Assembly (NCBI GenBank): GCA_049512335.1
Contig: JBEKXE010000002.1
Coordinates: 6,012 to 70,011, forward strand
Origin: Lustribacter sp049512335
Lineage (GTDB): Bacteria; Vulcanimicrobiota; Vulcanimicrobiia; Vulcanimicrobiales; Vulcanimicrobiaceae
Length of the DNA: 64,000 nt
Direction of reading: 5' to 3'
Positions 51,119 through 60,196 of this stretch are shown here, one piece after another (position 1 is the first letter of the stretch; every line of letters begins with the position of its first letter). The notes below the pieces were generated by a model that was given only the letters and a program-made list of their open reading frames with translations, ran no database searches and had not been told where the DNA came from. The position numbers and the translations under genes were made by a program.

Positions 51119-52105
51119 ATGCAAGCGGCGCTTCCGGACGTCAGCGACCTCGGCGACGGAATCGCGCAGATCCGGCTGCCGATGACGGGAAACCCGCTGC
51201 GTTACATCAACGGCTACGTCGTCGACGACGTCGAGGGTCTGACGCTGATCGATTGCGGCTGGAAGGCCGACGACGTGTTCGCGGCGCTGCAAGCCGGTTT
51301 GCACGCCTTGGGCCGCGGGCTCTCCGAGCTGCGGCGCATTCTGATCACGCATCACCACTTCGACCATTACGGGCTCGCCGCGACCTTGCGCCGGGCCGGG
51401 GTTCCGGAGCTGTTGATGCACGCACGCGACTGGGCGTTCGCGCAAGACTTCGCGGCGAGTCACCGCGAGAACGAGCGCGCCGCCAACGCGTGGCTCATGC
51501 GCAACGGCTTCGTGCCGACCGAGGGCGAGGACGCGGGCTTCGTCGGACGCTGGGAAGTGATCGCGCCGACGCGGCTGGTGGCCGACGGCGAGCGCGTCGG
51601 GCGCCTCGAGGCGATCTGGACGCCCGGCCATTCGGCGGGCCACTTGTGTTTCGCCGACACGCGCAGCCGCCGGTTGCTGACCGGCGATCACGTTCTCGAC
51701 CCCATCACCCCGCACATCGGGCTCTGGCAAGAGCACGCCGGGGACCCGATGGGCGACTACGCGGCCTCGCTGAACAAGGTGCGCGGGCGCGGTGCGGCCG
51801 GCGCGCTGCCGGCGCACGGGGAACCCTTCCCCGACCTCGACCGGCGCATCGACGAGTTGCTCGCGCATTCGGCGCAGCGCGAGGCGCAGATCCTGAGCCT
51901 GCTCGTGCACGGGCCGGCGAGCGCCGGCGAGATTGCCGCCCGGCTGCCCTGGACGCGCCGCAATCGCGACTTTGCCGGGCTCGGCGCCTGGCATCAGGAG
52001 TTCGCGGTGTCGGAGACGGTCGCGCACCTGCGGCACCTGTGCGTGTCCGGGCGCATCGAGCCGGCCGGTGGACCCGACCCGATTCGTTACAAAACCGCGC
52101 CGTAA
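51119..52105 (+). CDS. MBL-fold metallo-hydrolase
   Basis: A 328-aa metallo-beta-lactamase-fold protein: THHHFDHYG (HxHxDH-like) near 78-86, PGHSAGHLCF near 170, the GDHVLDP Asp, and a C-terminal winged-helix-like extension. Relatives hydrolyse lactones, thioesters (glyoxalase II, LACTB2-like) or RNA. ATG 51119 is chosen; TTG 51107 and GTG 51113 are in-frame alternatives, and no clear Shine-Dalgarno distinguishes them. Substrate unknown. Confidence 0.85.
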   Translation: MQAALPDVSDLGDGIAQIRLPMTGNPLRYINGYVVDDVEGLTLIDCGWKADDVFAALQAGLHALGRGLSELRRILITHHHFDHYGLAATLRRAGVPELLMHARDWAFAQDFAASHRENERAANAWLMRNGFVPTEGEDAGFVGRWEVIAPTRLVADGERVGRLEAIWTPGHSAGHLCFADTRSRRLLTGDHVLDPITPHIGLWQEHAGDPMGDYAASLNKVRGRGAAGALPAHGEPFPDLDRRIDELLAHSAQREAQILSLLVHGPASAGEIAARLPWTRRNRDFAGLGAWHQEFAVSETVAHLRHLCVSGRIEPAGGPDPIRYKTAP

Positions 52106-52206
52106 GAGGGACCAACTCTTAACGGCCGTAGGTGCCGGTCTGCCGGAGGAGGAGCAGAGCAGGCGACAAACGAGACCGTTTTCATGGTTGCTTCTCAGGT
52201 GGCCCG

Positions 52207-53265
52207 ATGGACGTAATGACGATCCTCGTTCTCGAAGAGACCGAGGCGGATTTGGGTCATCACCAGCGGATTCTGGAGACGATTCCGGGCGTGCGCCTGG
52301 GCCTCTTCGCCGATCCGGCTGCGGCGAGCAAGATCTACGTCGATCAGAAGATCGACGTGCTGGTGGTCGACGACGGCATCGCCGACGGCGGCCTGGCCTT
52401 CCTCAAGCAGGTCCACCTGCTCTCCGGGCGCCGCGACGTCCCGGTCGTGCTGCTGGTCGCCAACGGCGACAAAGACGTGCGCCGCGCGGCCTACGAATAC
52501 GGCGTCTACAACGTGATCGAGAAGCCGATCGACCCGGCGTCCTACCTGTGCATCACGCGCAACGCGCTCTCGATGCAAGTGATGCGGCGCAACGACGCCA
52601 ACAACACGACCGCGATCGTCGAACAGATGAAGACCGTCGTGGCCCAAGTCGAAGAGCGCGAGATCCAGCTGATCTACGGTTTGCTGCACACCGCCAACAT
52701 GGTCGACCCGCACCTGTCGCGGCGCATGGTCAAGGTCGCCGGCTTGGCCGCGAAGATCGCGCACCGGGCGAGTGCGATCGGCCACGACGACGCCCGGCGC
52801 TTCGGCATCGCCGCCCGCGTCTACGACATCGGCATGCTGTGCTTGCCGCCGCAGGTGCGCGATCGCCGCGCCGACCTGAGCGGCCCCGACGCCGCGCGTC
52901 TGCTCGGGCCGCACGTCGAACGCTCGGGCGAGGTGTTCGCCAAGGAACGGAGCGGGCTCGTCGAGCTGGCGGCGATCATCGCGCGCCAGCACCACGAGCG
53001 TTTCGACGGCCGCGGCTATCCCGAAGGTCTCGACAAGCACGACATCTCGATCTACGCGCAGCTCGTGTCGGTGGCGGAAGTCTTCAACGACGTGACGACG
53101 GTCGGACCGCCCACGACCGGTCACCGCATGCCGCTCTCCGAGCCCCAGGCGATGGCGTACATCGAGCGGCAGTCGGGAACGACGTTCGACCCGGAGGTCA
53201 TCGAGGGGTTGCGGCTGGTGGTGGAATCGCCGCTGGGCGAGCCGACGGTAGCGGCGAAAGTGTAA
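52207..53265 (+). CDS. Response-regulator-like HD-GYP protein, degenerate active site
   Basis: A 352-aa protein with an N-terminal receiver-like domain (about 5-122; D55/D56 and K107 retained, but the acidic pocket at the end of strand 1 is Glu-rich, LVLEETEAD) and a C-terminal HD-GYP domain. The GYP part is intact (HHERFDGRGYP at 262-272), but the central HD reads VYDIGM at 205-210, losing the catalytic His. It is probably inactive as a c-di-GMP phosphodiesterase and may act by binding. ATG 52207 is the start; the next gene follows as TAATG. Confidence 0.83.
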   Translation: MDVMTILVLEETEADLGHHQRILETIPGVRLGLFADPAAASKIYVDQKIDVLVVDDGIADGGLAFLKQVHLLSGRRDVPVVLLVANGDKDVRRAAYEYGVYNVIEKPIDPASYLCITRNALSMQVMRRNDANNTTAIVEQMKTVVAQVEEREIQLIYGLLHTANMVDPHLSRRMVKVAGLAAKIAHRASAIGHDDARRFGIAARVYDIGMLCLPPQVRDRRADLSGPDAARLLGPHVERSGEVFAKERSGLVELAAIIARQHHERFDGRGYPEGLDKHDISIYAQLVSVAEVFNDVTTVGPPTTGHRMPLSEPQAMAYIERQSGTTFDPEVIEGLRLVVESPLGEPTVAAKV

Positions 53266-53729
53266 TGACCATCTTCATCGCCGCCATCGCGCTTGCCGCG
53301 TTGCTGTTGATGATCGCCATCGAAGTCGCGGTGGTGCAGAACCGCAAACGCAAGCCCAAACGTTACGCTCACCGGCACGCCCGCCGCCAGCCGTTGCTCG
53401 AGGACCGCATGCGCGAGGCGCTCGACGCGCCGCAGGCGCAGTACGGCGAAATTTTCTCCAGCTACATGATCTGGAAGCGCGATCAAGAGACGCGCATGGA
53501 GCTCTTCTCCAACGATCCGTGGCTGCAGCTCAACGAGTTCACCCGCGCGCTCGTCGTGCGCCACATCTGGCGCGCGCTCGAAAAGCTCACGCGGGGTTCG
53601 ATCGTGGTCGTCGACCTGCCGCCGCTGGAGTGGTCGGCCGAGGCCAACGCCGCCTTCGACGACCACGGTATCGACCCGTGGGGCGAGCACGTGCAGCCCG
53701 CGGGTCCGCAGTTCGTCAAAGACCGTTAG
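53265..53729 (+). CDS. Membrane-anchored hypothetical protein, 154 aa
   Basis: Not recognised. One N-terminal transmembrane helix (about 3-25, IFIAAIALAALLLMIAIEVA), a very basic juxtamembrane stretch (RKRKPKRYAHRHARR), then a soluble helical domain with WLQLNEFTRALVVRHIWRAL. ATG 53265 overlaps the stop of the HD-GYP-like gene (TAATG), implying joint production and possible membrane partnership. The soluble domain faces the cytosol if the positive-inside rule holds. Confidence 0.7.
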   Translation: MTIFIAAIALAALLLMIAIEVAVVQNRKRKPKRYAHRHARRQPLLEDRMREALDAPQAQYGEIFSSYMIWKRDQETRMELFSNDPWLQLNEFTRALVVRHIWRALEKLTRGSIVVVDLPPLEWSAEANAAFDDHGIDPWGEHVQPAGPQFVKDR

Positions 53730-53733
53730 CTTG

Positions 53734-54744
53734 TCACCAGTTCAGGGAGTCCGGCCAGAACAGTTCGTCGAGCCCGACGAGGCGCTTGGCGAGGCCCTGC
53801 TCGTAATCGTAGCGCGCGATCGTTTCCAACTCGCGGCGTGAGCTGACGACGCCGTACGGCATCGGATCGCGGGCCAGCGCGGCTTGCGCATCGGCGCCGA
53901 GCAGTCCGGTTGCGAAGAACGGCTCGATCTCGGCGTCGCGTTCGCGGCGCAGCGCCTCTTTGGCTTGGACGAACGCGTCGTAGACGCTACGCGCGATCCA
54001 CGGTTCGCGTTCGAGCAGCGAGCGGCGCACGACGACGGTGTGGTTGATCGGATACATGCCGGTCTTCGTGTAGTACCGATTGGCCTCGGCGACGGGGTCG
54101 GGAAAGAGCGGCCGGATGTCGGCGCGCGCCTCGAGATCGACCTTGCTGCGATCGATCAGATTGTTCTCCGGCAAATAGAGCACGGTCGCGTCGAGTTCGC
54201 CTTTGACCATCATCTCGCCCATGTTCGTCGACGGCGGGATGTAGTGGAACTCGACGCCCGGCGGCGGCGTGAAGCCGGTCGAACCCCCGTGGCTCTTCTC
54301 CGGCACGCGTTCCATGTACCACACGTTGTCCTGCGGCTGCACCCCGAACTCGTCGGCGAAAATCCCGCGGCTCCAGACGGCCCAGGTCTGCTGGTACTCG
54401 GGAACGCCGAGCCGCTTGCCGCGCAGATCGCCGGGCTTCTCGATTCCCGCTCCCTTGCGCACGAGCACCGAGGTGTGGAAGAAGTGGCGCATCGTGAACA
54501 CCGGAATCGCCACCCACGCGGTCGGACCGTTGGAGGTCGCGATGGTGAGCGACGACACCGACATCTCCGAGACGTCGAACTCCTCGAACTTCAGCTGCCG
54601 CCAGAACATCTCCGAGGCGTGCATCGCGGTCGGCAGCAGCCGGATCCCGTCGGGTTGGATGCTGCCGTCGATCAGCGCGGCGGTGCGAATGCTGGGCGTG
54701 ATCGCGGCGCTCAGCTCGAGGACCTTGGTTGCGGTTGCAGTCAC
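53734..54744 (-). CDS. 4,5-dihydroxyphthalate decarboxylase-like protein (binding-protein fold)
   Basis: A 336-aa protein of the 4,5-dihydroxyphthalate decarboxylase group, which shares the NMT1 binding-protein fold but is cytosolic: FEEFDVSEMSVSSLT, RHFFHTSVLVRKG, and the signature GDLRGKRLGVPEYQQTWAVW. There is no signal peptide. GTG 54744 is the inferred start. It lies 19 nt after an MFS gene and downstream of a VOC protein, an arrangement that fits aromatic-acid uptake and breakdown. Decarboxylase activity is likely but unproven. Confidence 0.82.
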   Translation of the reverse strand: MTATATKVLELSAAITPSIRTAALIDGSIQPDGIRLLPTAMHASEMFWRQLKFEEFDVSEMSVSSLTIATSNGPTAWVAIPVFTMRHFFHTSVLVRKGAGIEKPGDLRGKRLGVPEYQQTWAVWSRGIFADEFGVQPQDNVWYMERVPEKSHGGSTGFTPPPGVEFHYIPPSTNMGEMMVKGELDATVLYLPENNLIDRSKVDLEARADIRPLFPDPVAEANRYYTKTGMYPINHTVVVRRSLLEREPWIARSVYDAFVQAKEALRRERDAEIEPFFATGLLGADAQAALARDPMPYGVVSSRRELETIARYDYEQGLAKRLVGLDELFWPDSLNW

Positions 54745-54763
54745 GCGGACGGTGTTACGCGTC

Positions 54764-56113
54764 TCACGTCCACGGTCCCGCGCGGCCCTCGCGCCGCAGG
54801 TCGCGCACCGACTCGATGCGCAGCGAGCTGATCGCGATCGCAACGAGCGCGAGGCTGACCGACACCCACAGCACCGCCCGCACCTGCGTGTCGCCGACGT
54901 TGCCGCCGGCGCTGAAGATCAGGGCCGCCACCGCGACGCCGGTCGTCATGCCGGTCATGCGAGCGGTGGTGGTCAGGCCGGTGATCGCCCCGCTGCGGTG
55001 CGGGGGCGCCGCGCCGACCATCGCGCGCAAGTTCGGCGCCACGAACATCGAGAAGCCGACGCCGCCGAGCCCCGTGCGCCAGACGACGTCGAACGTCGCC
55101 GGGTGGGCCGGCAAGACCGCGAGCAGCGCCATCGACGCGGCGAAGACCGACAGACCGATCGCGCCCAGCACGCCGGCGTGATAGCGATCGGACAGCCGTC
55201 CGGCGATCAGCGCCATCAAGGCCGAGCCGACCGGAAACGGGGTCATCAAGAACCCGGTTTGGGTCGCCGCGTAGCCCAGCGCGTGAAAGTAGAACGGCAG
55301 CGCGATCAGTCCCGCGTTCTGCGCGATGAACGCGGTGATCGACGTCATCAGCGAGAGCCGGATGATGCGAATCCCCAACAGATCGGTGGCGATGAACGGC
55401 ATCTCGAGCTGCGGCTGGCGCCGCACCACGATCCAGCCGAGCACCAGCGCGGCGACGATTTCGATCGCGAAGAACGTCGTATTGGCCGGTGCGCGCAGCT
55501 GGTCGAGCCCGGTGATGAACAGCGCCAGCGCGGCGCCGCTGAAGACCGCGCTGAACCAGTCGAAGCGGTGCGTCGCGCGCGGCATCTCCGGCAGCAGGCC
55601 GCTCAGCGCCAGCGTGATCAGCGCGAACGGAACGTTGATCCAAAACAGCCAGGGCCACGAACCGATGCCCAGGATCAGGCCGCCGAGCGCCGGTCCGGCG
55701 GCGCTGGAAATCGAGACGATCAAGCTTTGGATTCCGATCGCGAGGCCGAGCTCCGAGCGCGGAAAGGCGAAGCGCGTGATCGGCTGCGAGGTGGCGAGGA
55801 TCCCCGCCGCACCGATCCCCTGCACGCAGCGGCCGAAGACGAGTACGGTCAACGTGTGCGCGGTGGCGCAGAGGATCGAACCGATGATGAAGATGACGAC
55901 CCCGGCGCGGTAGATGCGCGCGAAGCCGCCGATGTCGCCGTAGGTCGTCAGCGGGACGATCAGCATCGTCGAGGCGAGCTGGAAGGCGTTGACCACCCAG
56001 ACCACCGCGGCCGAGCTGACGCTCAGGTCCTGCGCGATCGTGGGCAGCGCAACGTTGGAGATCGTGCCGTCGAGCACGCTGAGCACCGTCGTGATCGCGA
56101 CGGTGAACACCAC
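54764..56113 (-). CDS. MFS transporter, DHA2 (EmrB/QacA-like) family
   Basis: A 14-TM-type facilitator of 449 aa starting close to TM1 (TVLSVLDGTISNVALPTIAQD) with motif C-like GPALGGLILG after TM5. GTG 56113 leaves almost no N-terminal tail; the frame is open back to the upstream stop (56165-56167), so a CTG at 56161 adding 16 residues (STEYTQGLPLGRRRL...) is a possible true start. DHA2 proteins export drugs or take up aromatic acids. It is placed between a VOC protein and a decarboxylase-like enzyme. Confidence 0.88.
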   Translation of the reverse strand: MVFTVAITTVLSVLDGTISNVALPTIAQDLSVSSAAVVWVVNAFQLASTMLIVPLTTYGDIGGFARIYRAGVVIFIIGSILCATAHTLTVLVFGRCVQGIGAAGILATSQPITRFAFPRSELGLAIGIQSLIVSISSAAGPALGGLILGIGSWPWLFWINVPFALITLALSGLLPEMPRATHRFDWFSAVFSGAALALFITGLDQLRAPANTTFFAIEIVAALVLGWIVVRRQPQLEMPFIATDLLGIRIIRLSLMTSITAFIAQNAGLIALPFYFHALGYAATQTGFLMTPFPVGSALMALIAGRLSDRYHAGVLGAIGLSVFAASMALLAVLPAHPATFDVVWRTGLGGVGFSMFVAPNLRAMVGAAPPHRSGAITGLTTTARMTGMTTGVAVAALIFSAGGNVGDTQVRAVLWVSVSLALVAIAISSLRIESVRDLRREGRAGPWT

Positions 56114-56164
56114 GAGCCGCCGCCGGCCGAGCGGCAGCCCCTGGGTGTACTCGGTGCTCAGCGG

Positions 56165-57010
56165 TTAGCCGCCGGCCCAGGCCAAGGCTTCACGGCCGGC
56201 GGCGTACGATCCGATATCCATCGACGCGTCGCGGTTGACGAGATTGCGGCCGAACATCGGATGACGCAGGCTGCGTACCTCATGCTCGAGCTGAAAGTGC
56301 AGCTTGCCGTCGTCGAGACCGACGAAGTCGACGAAGCGGTACTGGTGCGGGCCGTCCTCTTTGGTCAGCAGCTTGCGCTCGACCAGCTTGCGGTACGGCG
56401 TCGAGAAATCGGCGATGTAGACTTGAATGTGGTGGCCGTCGTAGGGCGCGAGCGGCGCGTCGGTTTCGCGGAAGATCAGCTCCTGCGAGCCGGCCGCAAC
56501 GTGCGCGGTGCGGCCGCCGTCGGCGAGCGACGCCGGCGCTCCGAAGATCTCGCGGTAGAAATCGGCGATCGGCTGCGCCGAACCCGGCTCGACCTCGCAT
56601 TCGATGTACGCCAGCGCCAGGGTGACCGGGCCGAAGCGCGGTGCCGGCGCGTGCGCGCGAATGCGATTGCCCCACGGCGAGCGAACCTCGACGCCGTCCG
56701 CGACGTCGGTGAACGGAACGTGCGCCGCCGTCAAGCGCTTGCGCAGCGCGTCGAGGTCGGGGAAGACGATGCCGGCGGTGCCGCGGAAGCACTGTCCGCG
56801 GTCGGCCGTCGGCAAATGGAACTGGTGGCGACCGATGTTGACCCACATGTTGTTCGTGCCGGTCATCATGTACGGATCGCGCGTGAGCCCCAGCGCCGTG
56901 ACGTAGAATTCGGTCGCTTCGAGCTGATCGGCGACGTTGACGTTGATGTGCCCGATCTCGACGAGGTTGCCGACGTCGTCGACCGCGCGGTCGTAGCGTT
57001 GTCCGTTCAT
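56165..57010 (-). CDS. Two-domain VOC family protein (catechol 2,3-dioxygenase-like)
   Basis: A 281-aa VOC protein with two repeats: EIGHINVNVADQLEATEFYV near 18-37 and LALAYIECEVEPGSAQPIAD near 132-151, plus GHHIQVYIAD and FHLPTA. His/Glu ligands typical of extradiol enzymes are only partly evident, so dioxygenase activity is not certain. ATG 57010 has GAGGA 5 nt upstream. First gene of a three-gene operon with an MFS carrier and a dihydroxyphthalate decarboxylase-like protein; divergent from ettA. Confidence 0.8.
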   Translation of the reverse strand: MNGQRYDRAVDDVGNLVEIGHINVNVADQLEATEFYVTALGLTRDPYMMTGTNNMWVNIGRHQFHLPTADRGQCFRGTAGIVFPDLDALRKRLTAAHVPFTDVADGVEVRSPWGNRIRAHAPAPRFGPVTLALAYIECEVEPGSAQPIADFYREIFGAPASLADGGRTAHVAAGSQELIFRETDAPLAPYDGHHIQVYIADFSTPYRKLVERKLLTKEDGPHQYRFVDFVGLDDGKLHFQLEHEVRSLRHPMFGRNLVNRDASMDIGSYAAGREALAWAGG

Positions 57011-57084
57011 GGTGTCCTCGTTAGCACATTGCCGCGACGGCTCCCTTGCCAGGAAGCCGGCGCCGGCGCGCGATAGATTTGGGA

Positions 57085-58754
<1,670 letters not shown>

Positions 58755-58755
<1 letters not shown>

Positions 58756-59012
58756 TGGGATTCCTCGGCCGCGCGATCGTCATGGCCGCCCGCAGCCTTG
58801 CGGGGGTCGCGGTCACCGCCGCCATGACCGAATTGCGCAAGACCGAAAATCAAGCCAAGATCGGGGCCGGCATCGCGACCGTGCACGCGCACCTCAACGA
58901 TCCCGAAAAACGCGCCGAGCTCGAACGCGCCGCCGGCAACGCCGGCAAAACCGCCGCCCGCATGCTGGGTCGCGCCGCCGGCACGCTGCGCAACAAAATC
59001 AGCGGCGACTAA
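58755..59012 (+). CDS. Small hypothetical protein, 85 aa
   Basis: Not recognised. A short amphipathic or hydrophobic N-terminal helix (MGFLGRAIVMAARSLAGVAV) is followed by a helical, Ala/Arg-rich body (ELERAAGNAGKTAARMLGRA). The ATG overlaps the ettA stop (TAATG), so it is translated with EttA. It may be membrane-associated; a ribosome-related role would be speculation. Confidence 0.6.
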
Positions 59013-59086
59013 CGCTGCTAGCGAACCCCGGCCTTCGTCGCGCAGACCTTCGAAGATTCTATCCCGCCAGGCAAGCGCGTCCTCTA

Positions 59087-59407
59087 CCACGAGCCCCGTC
59101 GCCGAAGCCGGGCCTGCCCCACAGCCACGGGACGTCGTGGGCGGTCTACGGGAACGCCAAGGGCTCGACCGAGATGACGCTTTGGCGACGGGAGAATCCC
59201 GAGTCCGACGATCACGCGGAGTTGACCGTCATCGACAAGTACGTGCTCGGCCCGGGTCAGGCGCGTTCGTACCCCTCGGGCGCAATCCACTCGACGAACC
59301 AGCCGGGCAAGGCGTGGGTCATCCGCGTCACGGGGACCGACCTCGACGTCCTCCCGCGTTATCGCTTCAATAGTAAGGCTGACAAGATGCTCGAAGCGCC
59401 GGCCTGA
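59087..59407 (+). pseudogene. Cupin-fold (cysteine-dioxygenase-like) gene remnant
   Basis: The frame reads LPHSHGTSWAVYGNAKGS and continues to RVTGTDLDVLPRYRF, matching the metal-binding half of small double-stranded beta-helix proteins (HxH near the start, late His in AIHSTNQPG). The N-terminal third and a start codon are missing; the preceding bases give fragments of the expected sequence in another frame (RVLYHEP), pointing to an internal deletion. A protein starting at ATG 59174 would lack the HSH ligands. Confidence 0.55.
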
Positions 59408-59568
59408 CGGCGCGCCGGTGATTGCCATCGTGCTGGGGATATTGCTCTAGGGGCGATGCGGTCCAGCCGTGCTGACGGCAGATGATGTCGCAGATGCGCG
59501 GGATGATGATGCAAGGCGCCTCGATGGGAACGCAAACTGCGACTTGACTTTCCGGTCCACCGATTCAC
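59408..59568 (+). other. Non-coding/decayed stretch
   Basis: No complete gene. A short hydrophobic tail (PVIAIVLGILL, stop at 59450) and a Met-rich frame from ATG 59482 (MMSQMRGMMMQGASMG, stop at 59547) look like ends of lost genes; the latter resembles copper-binding Met motifs. Confidence 0.35.
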
Positions 59569-60006
59569 TCATTTTGCTCTAGCCGCACTGGGGGTGCTCG
59601 GCGCTAACAAACGTCGCGTGACGGCGATTTGGTATGAGTAAACCACGATTAGTCCGATTGCCACGATCGCTACGATGCCCGCCAGCGCTCCGCTGCTCGG
59701 CGATGCCTCGAATATCGTCAGACCGGGGTAGCCGCTCGACGAGGGAATCAAATATGGATAGAGCGTCGCGACGGCTGCCCCGAGCAAGCTCACGATTCCG
59801 GCCGACGACGCCGCGAACGCGGCGACCGTACGCCGTTGCCGCTGCATAACGCCGACCGCTAGCAGCGCGAGCAGCGCGACGAAGCCGAGAACGCCCGCGA
59901 TCGCAAGCCTGGGGCCGGCGATCGGGTACGTCGCAACCGTCCACGCAGTCACGGCAAGGTCGAGGACGATGCTCAGTAGCCAGAGGCCTCGGAACGCGAG
60001 CGCAAT
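59569..60006 (-). pseudogene. Cytochrome bd oxidase subunit II (CydB) C-terminal fragment
   Basis: The minus-strand frame IALAFRGLWLLSIVLDLAV...ATLYPYLIPSSSGYPGLTIFEA and two further hydrophobic helices match the C-terminal third of CydB. It carries no start of its own (GTG 59952 is internal) and joins directly, out of frame, to the first codons of cydA. About two-thirds of cydB and nearly all of cydA are missing, so cytochrome bd cannot be made from this locus. Confidence 0.65.
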
Positions 60007-60058
60007 GGAACATGACGGTAAACGCGAACTGAAGCCGGTCCGCGACGACGGTATCCAC
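60005..60058 (-). pseudogene. Cytochrome bd oxidase subunit I (CydA) N-terminal fragment
   Basis: GTG 60058 with AGGAAGGG upstream encodes VDTVVADRLQFAFTVMFH, the highly conserved CydA start around the first helix and its haem-ligand His region; homology ends abruptly at 60005, where the CydB tail begins in another frame. This places the deletion joint within a few bases of 60005. Confidence 0.6.
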
Positions 60059-60072
60059 GAGCGTAGCCCTTC

Positions 60073-60189
60073 CTAGTGCGGGCGGCGCCCGGGGCCGATC
60101 GAACCGCGCGCGATCCGATACATCTTGATGTTGAGCGTGACGAAGCGCCAGAGTTGGAGCGGGAGGAAACGTCGCCAAAAAAGTCCCAT
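60073..60189 (-). CDS. Small basic protein, 38 aa, next to the cyd remnant
   Basis: ATG 60189 encodes MGLFWRRFLPLQLWRFVTLN and an Arg/Pro-rich tail ending RRPH. Aromatic and basic residues dominate, with an amphipathic helix. Its position between the flavoprotein and cydA suggests a small accessory gene of the respiratory operon; short proteins of this style occur beside oxidase genes. The start lies 7 nt after the flavoprotein stop. Confidence 0.5.
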   Translation of the reverse strand: MGLFWRRFLPLQLWRFVTLNIKMYRIARGSIGPGRRPH

Positions 60190-60196
60190 GTTCGCC

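Noticed and set aside
54269..57076. 935-codon plus-strand open frame
   Set aside because: Antisense to the decarboxylase-like, MFS and VOC genes; the translation is Arg/Asp/Gln-rich with no family motifs, typical of the shadow frame of GC-rich genes.
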